From NCBI GenBank assembly GCA_029532415.1, contig JAQOTA010000014.1, positions 124,001 through 188,000 on the forward strand: a DNA stretch of 64,000 nt. Direction: 5' to 3'. This document shows, one piece after another, positions 46,070 to 58,269 of the stretch; positions within the stretch are counted from its first letter, which is position 1, and the number at the start of each line of letters is the position of its first letter. Origin of the DNA: Marasmius tenuissimus. Lineage: Eukaryota; Basidiomycota; Agaricomycetes; Agaricales; Marasmiaceae. Made by a program: the position numbers and the translations under genes. The notes beneath the pieces are model-generated. The model saw nothing but the letters and a program-made list of their open reading frames with translations. It had not been told where the DNA came from and made no database searches.

Positions 46070-46221
46070 TGAGTCCAGCCTTTGCACCTAAACTTTTGTT
46101 TCTGTTCCTGTTTTTTCTTCATCATTTTGCATAGTGTACTATCACTGTTGTATATAGATTTTCATGTCATTGATTTTCCCTCAACCCCATCGCCCACTCA
46201 GAGTGATTTGACTGGCAAGGT

Positions 46222-46344
46222 TTAGCGCCTGGGTTTGGCCTAGGTGCTTGCGCCAGAATCTTTATTTGGCCTTGCATACAAACTGCGCCAGTTGGCCCGT
46301 GGCAAGTCCAGTGTCTCTTTCAACTGGAACACCACCATTGTGGT
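46222..46344 (+). repeat. Diverged copy of one palindrome arm
   Basis: Resembles the right arm of the 44360-44600 palindrome: both share CTAGG(C/T)GCTTGCGCCAGAAT, then a TTTGGC...GATACAA/GCATACAA block, and end in CACCACCAT. Candidate right terminus of the composite element. Confidence 0.6.
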
Positions 46345-46619
46345 CTATTGCCCTTCAATGAGGTAAGTTTCTGCTGTATAAATACTTAGAACCTATACTA
46401 GAATCATAAAACATAATTTTAAACACAATATGAGTCTTTAAGAGGGCGAAAAGCCCAATAAAATCCAATTTCGTTGTCTCTAAATCAAAAACCTCAGCCT
46501 GCATGCTGATGGTTTGTCCGTTTTCTACAGACTAGGTATCTTTCGAGACGTGTTCTACGCGACACGTACATTGACGGATGCGATTATTGTGGTGGATCAT
46601 CCTCTTTGTCATTCTTGCT

Positions 46620-49600
46620 ATGCCAACATGCCCCACCTGCGGAAAGTTCTACAAGGCCGTCAGAAACTTGACCACCCATCAGAAGAAGGGATGTGCCAAA
46701 GCACCGGTCGTGAATCGGGAGATCCTAGTGCGGCGGCGAGAAATGAAGAGGAAAGATGCTCTGGAGGAAGAAAACGAGGTATGTTTTATCATGATTTGCA
46801 TATTACTCTTGAATCTGAATGACAACCAGGATATTGAAGTTGCGGCTTCATCTATAACGGAGCCTGAACCTGCGCAGCCCAAACCAGCAGCAGAAGTCAT
46901 TATGCCCAAGGTATTGGTTGGGACTTCTTGTGCTGGGTGTCAACGCTTCCAACCATGATACCTTCAAGACTATGTACCTACTCTTTCGGTCAGGCTCCCA
47001 AGTGTTCTTCCTAGGCCTCCGACCCCTCCACCACCAGGCCCAGAGCCTGCAGGTCCGCCTCCTAACCCACCGACCCCGGAACCTAGCCCACCACCAGAGC
47101 CAACTCGCATCACGACAGAGCCAGATGAATTCGGGCTCTATTGTGTCTACTCCAAATACCCAGCCAAAATCCCAGACAAAGAAGTAGGCACAGAGGAAGT
47201 CTGTGAGGGGGCGGGCTATCAGGCAGAGAACAAGTCCAATCCACTCTCAATCTTTGGCTTGTCGGATCCCGATTTTGAGGGGATCTTTGCGCCCTTTCTC
47301 AACGCTACTGTTTTCCAAATCATGAGTTGGTTTTACAGGCCAAGGAATACAAAGAGCATTGCGGGTTTGGATTCGCTGGTCAACGAAGTCATCCTGGCAG
47401 ATGACTTCAACCAAGAGGACCTGGTGGGATTCAGGACACAACGTGAACTGGAGAGGCTGGATGATTACGCCAAACCACGTTTGAACCTTCGTCCCAAGGA
47501 TGGGTGGGTCGAGGCAGAGGTTTGCATACGTCTGCCGGCAGAAGATGTTGAACAGAAGGAGGAGGATGCCCCCGAATTCCCTATTCCCAATGTTTTCTAC
47601 AGGAAGCCATTAGAGATTATCAAGTCAGCCTTTCAGTCTGATGTGGCGAAAAAGTTTCACTATGTCCCATTCCAGCAGTTCTGGCAACTGCCACCACCAT
47701 CACCCAACGATCCTCCGCCACCTTCACAGCGTATATACAGCGAGATCTACAATTCAGATGCGTTCATTCAAGAATACGAGAAGATTCAGACCCAGGAATA
47801 TCATAATCCTCGGCCTCAATCCAACAATCTGAACAATCCGCCGATCAAGAATGCCATTGCAGCTATGCTCTGGTGGTCGGATTCGACCCACCTCGCCAGT
47901 TTCGGAGATGATTCTCTGTGGCCACTGTACTTGTTCTTCGGAAACCAGTCCAAGTACGATCGAGCGAAGCCTACAACGTTTTCCATGCATCATACAGCCT
48001 ACATACCTGATGTGAGTAGCTTTTTTATAACACTGCTATGATAACTGATAGTTCTCCAGCTCCCAGACAACATTCAAGAATGGTACCAGGACTTATTTGG
48101 AGTCCCTGCCAGTGGGGCTACGCTCACTCATCTGAAGCGGGAAATTATGCATGCAATCTGGGCCCTGATCCTCGATGATGATTTCATGCACGCCTACGAG
48201 CATGGAATTCTCATCCAGTGCGCAGATGGCATCGTGTGCCGTATCTTCCCCCAATTTTTCACTTACTCTGCGGATTATCCCGAAAAGTAAGTTGCCATGT
48301 ACTGTGTTCTTCCTCTCGCTCACAATGCTCCAGGGTCTTGCTAGCGACTATATGGAACCTCAGTTGATGTCCCTGCACCCAATGTTGTGTCAAGAAAGAC
48401 CAGATCCACGAACTCGGGATGTTATGTGACTGGCAACGTCGAGAACGCAAGGCTCGCGTTGATACAGAGGACAGGCAAAGCACCATCAAGCGAGTTTGGA
48501 CTTGGATCTTTGCAAAAGGCAGAGCGGTTGCAAGCTCTGCAGTCAAAGCAGTATTACAGGCCAAGTCATGGGTACCGACACGGGTATGTACTACTCTACT
48601 CACCAATGGCAAATCCCTTACACTGATGACGATTACAGAACACATTCTCGGAGCGCTTTCACAAGTTTGGGATGAATTTTTACAGTATGCTCGTGCCTGA
48701 TATATTGCACGAGTTTGAACTGGGGGTTTGGAAGGCTACCTTCATCCACCTCCTTCGCATTCTGTGCAGCATCGGCGGCGATTCAATACAAAAACTCAAC
48801 TCCAGGTAAGATGTTGCTTATTGTGTTTGAGTATCCTGCTGACTATGTTTTCAAGGTATCAGATGGTCCCTATGTTTGGTGGGGACACCATACGCAAGTT
48901 CTCCGTCAACGTGTCAGCCATGAAACAGCTTGCGGCTAGAGATTTTGAGGACCTCCTTCAGGTTAGTACTTGATTTTTTCCCTTATTTTTTTACTGACTC
49001 GTTCAACACGCAGTGCTCCATTCCTGTATTCGACGGCCTTATTCCTGACCACAACAGCATTGTTCTTGATCTTCTTTACGACCTCTGTACTTGGCATGCG
49101 TATGCCAAGCTGCAGCTGCATTCGGACACATCTATCACAGACATGGATTTCGCAACAACCTCCCTCGGCAAGTCATTGAGGAGGTTCAAGACCGCCGTCT
49201 GTTCCGCCTACATTACCAAAGAATTACCAAAGGAAACCGCAGCCCAAGGTTGTCGAAAAACAGCCCTAGCAAAGAAGCAGGCAGAGACTGGGAACACCAA
49301 ACGGAAACGAACAGGTGGAGCGTCGGGCGCCAAGAAGAAACAGTTCAATATCAACACCTACAAGCTTCACGCCCTTGGGCATTACATTTGCTTCCTTCGT
49401 TTGGTTGGCACGACAGACAACTATTCAACTCAGATTGTATGTTGCTTTCTCTTGCTCATCACTAAATCACTGACCATTTGCAGGGTGAACTAGAACATCA
49501 GCGTGTCAAGAGGTTCTACGCTCGCACAAACAAAGCCAAGTTTGTCAAGCAGGTGGCCAATCATGAACGGCAAGAGTAGATAATTGACCGCATTGAGGCT

Positions 49601-50723
49601 CGAGTGGTGAAGGGTAAAGAGCCTCAGAAGCCCTCTGACTCTGAGCCCCCGCTGGTCACCTCTCCCAACACACACCATTTCATTTCGGCAGACTGCAGTA
49701 ACTGGTTCAACGTACGAGAATGGATGAACAAACACAGCAGTGACCCCGCAGTCGACATAAGTCGTTCCAATTCTTTCTTACCCGCTATCTAACCATCATT
49801 CGCAGGGCTTTCTTTTCAAACTCAAGAACCACCTACTCTCCGTTATCCTAAACTGCCGGGATGACCAATTCTCCAGCAAAGAATGTGCCAGTGTGAAGAT
49901 AATCAACGATCGTATCTATCGCCACAAGGTCCTCGACGTTCAGTACACGTTGTATGACCTACGCCGGTGCCAGGACTCCATCAATTTGGGAAACCATCCT
50001 GACGTTATGGTTCTAGCTGGCGAGAGGGAGCCCAACTCTCACCCTTATTGGTATGCACACACACTCGGGATCTTCCATGCTCGTGTTTACTACGAAGGCG
50101 ATGGACGGTTGAGGGACATCACATTCCTACGGGCTCGCTGGTTCACGCTTGACACACGGTACAAGTTTGGGCCTGCAAGAAAACGATTACCAAGGGTCGG
50201 ATGGGTTGACAGCACTGAACCTGGGGCTATCGGTTTTCTCAATCCGCAGCATGTCCTGCGTGCAGCTCATCTTGTTCCTGCTTTTGCTCTCAGAAAGCGC
50301 TCGGACCTCATGGCACCTACAATCGCTTGCCGGGACCAGGATGAAGGGAAAGACTGGAATAGACACTATGTATGCATGTAAGTTGCACAATCATTTACTG
50401 TATCCTCGTTACTGATTTCCTGCAGCTTTGTCGACCGTGATATGTTTTCTCGGTATGTGCCAGGTATTGCCGTCGGCCACACAACGCACCTTCCAAAATG
50501 CCACGAGGTACCTCAAGAGCAGCCGGAAGGTCAACCTATGGGCGAATCCGAGCTTGTCAATGAGGAGATGGAGGTATCATCGGGCGAGGAGAATGAGTCT
50601 GAGCTCGATGACTACGGTTATCGAGACTCTGATGAGGAATGTCAGTCTGAGATTGCTTTTGAGGACGAGTCAGTAGATGACGCAGCGGACGTTTTACGCG
50701 CTGAGGGCTATGCTCACCTGTAA
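46620..50723 (+). pseudogene. Plavaka-type transposase gene, decayed
   Basis: Large basidiomycete transposase. The ATG at 46620 gives MPTCPTCGKFYKAVRNLTTH with a C2HC zinc finger (second Cys of KKGC completes it). Introns near 46779 and 46911 lead to a Pro-rich linker. The conserved body follows: PLSIFGLSDPDFEGIFAPFL, SWFYRPRNTKSIAGLDSLVN, AMLWWSDSTHLASFGDDSLW, HAIWALILDDDFMHAYEHGI, RIFPQFFTYSADYPEK, the Cys motif CPCTQC, FHKFGMNFYSMLVPDILHEF, ARDFEDLLQCSIPVFDGLIP and YKLHALGHYICFLRLVGTTD. The C-terminus is acidic and ends EGYAHL. Lesions: TGA at 48365-48367, TAG at 49577-49579, and several Arg to Trp/Cys/Gln changes. The name rests on overall resemblance to Plavaka-family proteins; a related CACTA-like group is the alternative. 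Confidence 0.75.
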
Positions 50724-50760
50724 CTTAGATGTTATGTATTGCACACTCATGGACACATAT

Positions 50761-50972
50761 GTACTCATATAAAATGATGTTCTCCATTGTACAATGATCC
50801 TGCCCAATGACCGAGAGTGTACACACCATTCCCAACTTGATCTAGGTAATGTACATCTTATGTTCCATCTTTCCTGTGAGTGTACAACTCACTACAACCT
50901 TACCGCGCTTGTACAACCTTGCTAACAATTTTATTCAGGGTACAACTCGTTACATCTTTTCGTAGGGTGTAC
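50761..50972. repeat. Array of eight GTAC sites at ~30-bp spacing
   Basis: GTAC, mostly as TGTACA(A/T), at 50761, 50789, 50819, 50851, 50882, 50911, 50940 and 50969. Spacings are 28, 30, 32, 31, 29, 29 and 29 bp, about three helical turns. Starts 38 bp after the transposase stop. Probably subterminal transposase-binding repeats. Confidence 0.75.
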
Positions 50973-51340
50973 ATATTTGCCAACAACATGGCAAGCTACT
51001 GACCCATGTCTCCCAACCTGGCCGCCGGTGGCCATTCCTTAAATAATCGGGACCCGTCCGAGGGGTTTTGCCGATGTGTGTGAGAAGAATGGCGGCGGCA
51101 TTAGCTGCCGCCCGCTGAAGTTTGCCCTAACCCTTCACCTTGTGCCAAAAAAAGTCGTTTTCTGGCCTTCTTAGGCTGTCCAGATTTTGGTCACGTACAG
51201 GAACATTTCGTATGGACCCCCTGTGACTATGTGACCATACGAAAATTTTTTGTATGGCGGAGGACCTGTGACGTGTGACATACGAATTGAATGAAATAGG
51301 TCAGTATGGGAACTGTCCGTTCATTGCACAATCATTGAGT
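50973..51340. other. Possible Plavaka end and intergenic DNA
   Basis: Contains GGCGGCGGCATTAGCTGCCGCC (partial hairpin near 51090) and an inverted TTCGTATGG...CCATACGAA (51209-51243). No gene. The element terminus was not pinned down. Confidence 0.35.
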
Positions 51341-54300
51341 TTATGTATAGTGAGGCGGTGGTTCGTACATTGTTCTCGACCGCATCTCCTCCATTTCTCG
51401 TCTGAGATTCTCTACCTCGAAGCGAAGCTGAGAGGCGTCTGACGAAGCACCAACTGACGGTGAAGTCGGTAAGGGGTTTGAATTGGCATTGTGGCGCGCA
51501 GTGTCCTCCGTTGAAAGAGTACCATCGATGCGTGCAAGACCATCCTTTCTGGGTAGAGGAGGTGCTTGATGATCCATTTTATCCGTTGGGTAAAAAGGAT
51601 CCGGCTTCAATGATCCAGCTTTTCCAGTCTCAGCCCGTTTCTTTCGCCAGTACAAAGCCCCAACGACAAGCAATCCGATACCTACCAGCGGCCCAATCAC
51701 CACACCCGCAACAAATCCAGCATCAGGAGTTGCCGTGCTGGATCTACTTCGAGACGAGGCCACACGCTGTATTGGTACACTGTACAAGTTCCACAATTAG
51801 CGTTGTGATTATCGTGCTCCAAATTGGAGAGCCGAACTAAGATCCTACCTCTGCGCAAGTAGAGCAAACATAGCACCCTGTGCTGGACTGCAAATAAGTC
51901 GCTGGCTATTGGCATGTGGCTGAAAGGAGAAGTTCATCAAGAAGCACACCTAGCTTCCCCATGGATTCTGAGCTCTTCCCCAGTTCCTGTGGGATATCTC
52001 ACAGGAAAGTTCCCTTTGATTTCATTAGATCCTGCCATTGTGTGTACCATGTCGATCAGATCATCACGGGTCGAGTTTTGGGTCACCGTGGCAGCAGTGA
52101 AGATCGTCCATGCTGTCGCGTATCAAGTTACTCGCCCACTAAAGCAAAACAAGTGGCGAATGGTACTTACGAGCATGGGCCTCGGGAAATAGGGTGTCAC
52201 CAGATGGTAGCCCAAACCGTGGAGCTAAGAGATCTAATGAGTTCAGCATCACTAATATCTCCAACGCTCTACTCACCGTCAGGGATCAGAGAATCATAAA
52301 AGTTGGTCTGACTCGTGTACACCTATACGTCCAAACAGTTGTCAGTCCGGCAAGATGAAAAACGAGCCGCACAATGTACTGAGTGATCAATTACGTTGGT
52401 CTGAAGCAGTACATCTGCATAGAGGTTATACACCAGGGGCTTCGTCCCAGTCTTCCCATACACGGAGGTAATGTGTCCATCCTTCATTGCGAGGTTGGCC
52501 CATTGAGACGATAGCTCTGCAGCTTTAGCCTTGTGTAACACATCGTCAGCATGCATGCACTAGGTTGTGGACAATCGCTCTTACAGCGTAATTCTTGGAG
52601 TCATCATTCCGGTTCAGCGCCTCGCTAATTTTCGCCATCGCAGCGATCCCGATAATACACTTCACAGCCAAGTCTGACCGATCATAAACTATCCGGGAAA
52701 CCCTAGTATACCAGAAGAGCATGAGCTTCTTGCGTCGAACATCACTGGGTATACGTACTGATCCATGGGATGTAAGGCATTGGAGATGAGGTATTCCGTC
52801 CAACGTTTCATCAGGTCATACTAGGGGAAAGAAAAATCCAGTGAGCGGGTATGGATCATTGAGGCTTTGAAAGTAGCTCACATATCGCAAGATGAGCGTC
52901 CCATCGCCTGATCTTTGCGCGTGTGCCAGAGCAGTAATGAGCATATCCCTGGTGCCTAGACCATCCACGTCTCAGCCGTATATTCAAACGGGTTGAGATG
53001 GCGAATCAACCCACTCTCTATTTCCATGTTTGCAGAGGACGAATTACTGTTGGCTATGGGATATACACCTACGGAAACGCAACGTCAAAATCGTACTTTC
53101 AAGTAGTCGAAGTAGTGTTCTCACCTAAATCAGGAGCTGCAAAGTCACTTCCACCCGATAGAGCCTGTGAATCAAGTAGAGGGTCAAGGAGGAGACCTCC
53201 CAGTGATGCGTTCAGGTAAAGAAAGATCAGCAATGCAGAAAATATCCTAACGACCGGGCTGATCCTCCTACAAAGGACCATGAGAAACTAGTGCACGGAG
53301 GAATATCAGTTAAACCACGTACTGAGAAATACCCGTGTCTTTCATGAACGCTTTCACATCCGACATATTCCACGCTGTATCAGTTCTTCTAGAGACGGTA
53401 ATCTCAATTCCGGCTATGGCTTGTCTAGCGCCCAAAGTAACCAAGTCCCTGTAGTTTCCCGAGATGGCCAACGTGTCGTTCATTATCCGCTGATCGAGCT
53501 CGTCAGCGCGTTTCGCAGCGTTTTCGTAGTCTTCGATGAAGAATTTGGCCTAAGGTTTCAACTTCGTCAGGTTCACGTCGAAGGGGACATAGTCGAAGAC
53601 ACGTTTACCGCCTCGTCAACGTCATCGAATCGAGTTCGAAAATACGGGCTGCGTTCCATCTTGTTCAGTAATGTAGAATACACGACGACTGGATCTCGAA
53701 CGAGCCCCAGCGATAAAACTGTGGGCGAGGTCGTGTTGGTGATGTTCCCCAGATCGAAGGCATACGCCAAGACTGGCCAATTGCTTAGCACCACGGTGCA
53801 GGGCGTAAGCGATGCTTCTACCTTTATGAGCGGTGCATGAACGAACCTCTCTATCTGTCGGGATTTGGTGTCCCTTGTGTTATTGAGTGTTCCACCGATC
53901 ATGAAACCTCCCCTCGTGTCTCTGTCACCTCCAGTCTGCCATGTTAAGGAGGAACCCTGGAATCGCTGTTCAGTACAACGATATGATCTAGATCGTTTGA
54001 GGCAAGGTGGCTTACAGAGGACGTCCCGAAATACAGTGTAGCGTCCTGCGCAACATTCTTGATCTCTATCATAGGTGCAGGTAATGCGCGACGAGCGTAG
54101 TGATACATAGTGGAATCGGATGTTGTCGTATTCCAAATCATGGTAGATGTGGGATCGCCTGATATCCATTCTGCATGGCAAAGCAAAGGTTAGCTCCATC
54201 TTCGCCTTCAATTGCCTGGGAGTCGGGTCTCACCACCGGTGACATGGGAATATAGCTGAACATTATGGGGTTGGCCATCAGTAGAGCCAACGTCGATTGC

Positions 54301-54863
54301 CAGGTAAACGAACGGTAAAGATTGAAGCACCCAGTTGTCTGGCTACGGTTCAGTCAATTTCAGTTGTGGTATCTCTTGAAAGAGAAGTTATTCCGGAAAC
54401 TCACCTCAATGGGACTCAAAAATGTGATATGCAACTGCACTGTGCCCGCCAAAATTGTGAACTTGGACCGTGTGGGGGTGACTTCCGAAGACAAAAGACT
54501 GGTTTCATTCCCATGAGTATGACCACTATTGCCCAACCACCTGTATGTCGTTCCATCCACCCTTATAAGGCCCTCCCATCCCATAGCCTAGAATTTGAAC
54601 AGTAATCAGTTAACATTAGGTTCTTCAACAAGGAGAATTGCACAGCGTACACTTCCGTTATCCCAGTGACGCATCGACATCCCTGCTAAACTTTTTGAAC
54701 CATTGCCGGCTGCAATCCATGCATTCAGGTGGGGGGAGCGAACAGCCAAAGGAAACGAAGCAGGAGAAAAGTTCTGTTGCGACGTAACCTGAGCATTGGT
54801 CAGGCAAGCATACAGTGTGAAAACCAAGAAACGAAGGAATGAAGGGAAAACATCAATGAACAT
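51341..54863 (-). CDS. Secreted or membrane-anchored GtaA-type glutaminase-like protein
   Basis: Member of the fungal glutaminase family that includes Aspergillus GtaA (DUF4964/5127/4965/1793 architecture), expected to act outside the cell on glutamine. The start ATG at 54863 gives a signal peptide (MFIDVFPSFLRFLVFTLYA) ending near NAQ. Then come FPLAVRSPHLNAWIAA, GWEGLIRVDGTTYRWLGNSG, WISGDPTSTMIWNTTTSD, RDTRGGFMIGGTLNNTRD, LVTLGARQAIAGIEITV, YLNASLGGLLLDPLLDSQ, RSGDGTLILRYYDLMKRW, KPLVYNLYADVLLQTNVI and WAEWTIFTAATVTQNSTRDD. All are in the order of the family and separated by many short introns. A C-terminal membrane segment (GFVAGVVIGPLVGIGLLVVG) and a cytosolic tail ending EPPPHYT follow. 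The tail is not part of the Aspergillus enzyme as I know it. Individual splice sites were not all resolved, so intactness is likely but unproven. Confidence 0.75.
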
Positions 54864-55126
54864 TGGGAATAAACGAGCGGTGGTTGTGGTGAGTGATGAT
54901 AAACCTGCTGTCTTCTGGTATGCCCGACACGCCAGGTGGCTTGGGACCGGTCTGATGATGGAGTTGGCTGTGATGAGGCCCGGGTCGGAGGGGACCTCAA
55001 TAGGCCACAATCATTGAATCAAGAGGCATCAGATCGGGTCAGATCCAACTGATTCGTACGAAGTGGCGCATGGCTCTCGCGTGGTCAGTTACGACGGAAA
55101 AGCATGACTTCCAATGCTAGAATTGC

Positions 55127-55134
55127 TTACAGCG
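55127..55134. repeat. MULE target-site duplication, left
   Basis: TTACAGCG, identical to 58188-58195. Confidence 0.8.
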
Positions 55135-55290
55135 CGGGAACATTAATCTCACAAGCCATTTGGCTTTGTTTGGTGAGGTCGCGAACACGTGAGGCTGGAA
55201 CGTGACCGTAGCACATTGTTTGTACATAGTTTGTAGCAATTAAACTTAACGCCTGCCGCCCCCGCCCCTGCCCTACGCTCCTAATTCGTA

Positions 55291-58051
55291 ATGCCCGTAC
55301 CGCGACGCTCGCAGCTGGTCAATCCAGCCACAATTGAGCATTTCCTCACCCATGCAACTTCTGTAGGCGAGCCTGGCATTGAGCAATATGATACAGAGCT
55401 CGTAACACTCAAACTCACACCGGCCGAGCTGGAGAACTGGCTATCAGAACGGCAGGCAGCCGTTAAATGGATTTGCAACAAGCCGAGAGATAGAGAGGAG
55501 CATAAGGCAAGGAAGGCAAAGTCGGGTACGTCAATCAATATATTGACTGTATTGGTGATGAACTAATTTTGAGGTGTTCTCGCGACGGCAGCCCAGCCTT
55601 ATCCGGCATCAGATGACACCCGCCGTGGTCCCAAACGCAAATTTGACTGGACGGAGAAGTGGGTATGTGGCCATGCAGGGATGTATCGTGATCAACGCAA
55701 AGTAGAGCTTTCTCCTGGCAAGCAGCGCCCTAACAGGCACCACCAATCCGTTAAGGTTGGCTGTCAGGCATATTTCTTCTTTTGGAAGAGAGTTGATGAA
55801 GATTTGATTGAGGTCGAATATGCATGGGAGCACGAGGGACATGAGGTTGGCACAGTCCATGCAATGAGCTCCTCAATGCTTCCTGTACGTGTGCAGGCGT
55901 GGATTGAGAAAAAGGTAGATGAAGGACTCACGTGGGCAACCATTAAGCCTCTTCTCCGCATTGATGCCGAGATTTTGAAGGAGGTGAGTCGTAAATCAAT
56001 TGATTGATTGAATAGCACTGATGTACAAAGTTAGATTGAGTCTGGAACTGCTACATCGGTCCCCGACTCCCTTCGTGTGGCTTATATGGATGTCTACAAT
56101 GCACTACGTCGTAGATTATCTAGGATAGCACACCTCGATCCCAATGGACATCAAAGCTTGACCCTGTGGGAGCAGAAACTCCGGGATCAGGGGTATTCAG
56201 TCCTATATCAGCCTATTCGGGGGACAACCGCCGATGACATTACATATTTATTCGCCCTAGTGTCGCCATGGCAGAAAGTGGTATGTAATCCCTTAGGTTC
56301 TTACTGGCTATTTCTTACCAATGATCTTCTTTAGTTACTTGAGAAATTTGGCAGTATTGCTTGCCTCGATTCTACCCACAACACTGCGTTCTCGGCTTCT
56401 GGGAAGGAAGAGAAGTCATTCCTATATACGGTAGTGCTGAAGAACCTCACCACAGGCAAGGGGGCCCCGGGAGCATTCATGGTGACGCTGAGTGAAGCTC
56501 AGTATGCCATTGCTGCCTTCATTATGTGGCTCCGCGAGAGTCTCAAATTTATGTGCAACATCTGGATGATTGACTGCTCGGATACAGAGGCTGCCGCTAT
56601 ACGAACTGCATGCGGAAATGATGTGAAGATCTTAAACTGCTTATGGCATGTTCTCAAGGCCATATCGGACCAGTCAAAAAAGAAATTGAATTCAAATACC
56701 GAGTCTGACCGCAAGGAGAAGATTGCCAAAAATCAATCTCTTCGTGCCGATGCAATCAAGGATTTCCAGAAGATGGTATACTGTGTATCAATCGAGGAAT
56801 TCAATGAGTTATGGGAGGAGTGCAGGGAGAAGTACAGTGAGCACCCTAAATGGCTGGAGTACTTGCAGAATGAGTGGTATGGGAAGCGGGAACGCTGGTC
56901 TATGCCGTGGCGGAAGGTATGAGCTCTCACCTATTCACTGTGACTCTATTCTTATACTGACTTTATCTCACAGGACTGTCCTCATTATAAAATTGAGACC
57001 AACAACTACGTCGAATCATGGCATTGCCAGCTGAAAGCCCACTACTTAGGACTCATGCGGAAGCAGCGGGTAGACGTACTACTACATATTCTTACTCAAC
57101 AGATTGAACCGGACTTTCGGCGTGCTGATTTAATGGTTCAGTTCAATTTTGAGAAGCCACGGCTATCAAAAGAGGAGCAACGGAGTCAGAGAAAAGCGCA
57201 GGAGATTCCAAGTGAGGATCTGGAAGATATGGTGGACCCAGCTATGGAGTTTACGGACAAGGTGAGTGTATAACTCAGTCGCGCTTGTCTGGTATATTTA
57301 TTCGGGCCCACAGACTCCTGATTTGTATATCAGATCATTTTCGGATCAGTGGACCTGGCATTGCGTCAGTATCGCCGATTTTAAGGACCCCACTGGTGCT
57401 TTGCGAACAGCAATTACATCCTGTGAATGTCCAGACTTTGAACTGAATCATTTGAAGTGTAAGCATACTGTACCATTTCGAGATATTTGTCAGGGGGTGT
57501 GACCTGTGACCAAAAGTTTCACTTTTTGGTTTCGACAGGAAGGTCGGTCCGCCGTGACTGACCGGAAATTTTTCCGAAACTCGTCGTTTTGGGCAATTTC
57601 TGGGCCAAATCTGGGTTTGAACCTCGGAAAATTTTCGACAGTCAGGCCTGGGACGCGTGACAGGGTGTGACATTTCACCATTTTTGGGTCCCCTGTGACG
57701 CGTGACCTGACGATCATCTCGAAATGGTACAGTATGTTTTTAGCTGCCCGGTTCTCTGGACTTGCAGTCCATCATTTCGGGGCTATACAGACGCTTCCAC
57801 CTGTCATCAACCCGACACAGCGCAGCCAGATTAGCCAGATATCCCCTGAAGATGTTCTTAATGAGAAGAAGGCACAGGTGGCACGAATACGCGAGGAAAT
57901 TGCCACCATTCGGAACTTGGGAGATCAGTTTGAGAAAAAAGACTGTACTATGTCGCGGGACTCCTTGATTGACTTGGAGACCCAGCTTACTAGTGCACGT
58001 CGGAGCCTTTCTGATATAGTTTATTCACGGAGTATGTACGCTACACAGTAA
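55291..58051 (+). pseudogene. MULE transposase, disrupted by a MITE in its SWIM domain
   Basis: DDE transposase with a C-terminal SWIM zinc finger. Exons: 55291-55525, 55592-55983, 56035-56280, 56335-56916, 56974-57261, then 57314 to the MITE at 57468, resuming at 57733 and ending at 58051. Introns are GT-AG, 51-66 nt, and phase-correct. N-terminal zinc/FLYWCH-type region: WVCGHAGMYRDQ and HHQSVKVGCQAYFFFW. Catalytic core: ACLDSTHNTAF (Asp), IWMIDCSDTEAAAI (Asp), LNCLWHVLKA (Cys-His pair) and NYVESWHCQLK (Glu). SWIM: CECPDFELNHLKCKH, whose His codon is followed directly by the MITE; on the far side coding resumes at MFLAARFSGLAVHHFG. The tail is a coiled-coil (EKKAQVARIREEIATIR). Apart from the insertion no stop is seen, so the gene was probably functional until then. 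Confidence 0.88.
57468..57732. mobile_element. 265-bp TA-flanked MITE
   Basis: Begins CTGTACCATTTCGAGAT and ends ATCTCGAAATGGTACAG, perfect terminal inverted repeats of about 17 bp that continue imperfectly (TTTGTCAGG against CCTGACGAT). TA flanks both sides (57466-57467 and 57733-57734), as for Tc1/mariner-type insertions. Removing the element and one TA restores the codon pair for His-Met in the SWIM motif. It has no coding capacity. Confidence 0.9.
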
Positions 58052-58187
58052 TAACAGAAATGTACTTTTTCGCGCACCCACACCTCTCCAGAGTTGAACA
58101 CGGAATTTGCCGAAGTCACGTTTTGAAATCACGTGCTCGCGGCGCGGCCAAACACAGCCAAATGGCTTGTGGGATTATGGGCCTCCC

Positions 58188-58195
58188 TTACAGCG
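58188..58195. repeat. MULE target-site duplication, right
   Basis: TTACAGCG, identical to 55127-55134. Confidence 0.8.
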
Positions 58196-58269
58196 GATTG
58201 GGAAAACCTTGTCATGTCCTGTTTTTTCGTTGTGAGCTTTTAGTTAGACATCACTGAGGTACGCGAGGA

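Larger units (their letters stand above)
55135..58187 (+). mobile_element. Mutator-like element (MULE) with terminal inverted repeats
   Basis: A 3,053-bp element flanked by the 8-bp duplication TTACAGCG. The ends are imperfect inverted repeats of about 80 bp sharing CACAAGCCATTTGGCT, TGTTTGG and AACACGTGA/AGCACGTGA blocks (55150-55215 and 58110-58175). It encodes one spliced transposase and contains a nested MITE. It inserted between the glutaminase gene and the fragment at 58270. Confidence 0.88.

Noticed and set aside
51160..51300. Possible second copy of the 57.5-kb MITE (shared CCTGTGACG.GTGAC words)
   Set aside because: Only short words match, the terminal CTGTACCATTTCGAGAT is absent and no TA-flanked ends can be drawn.
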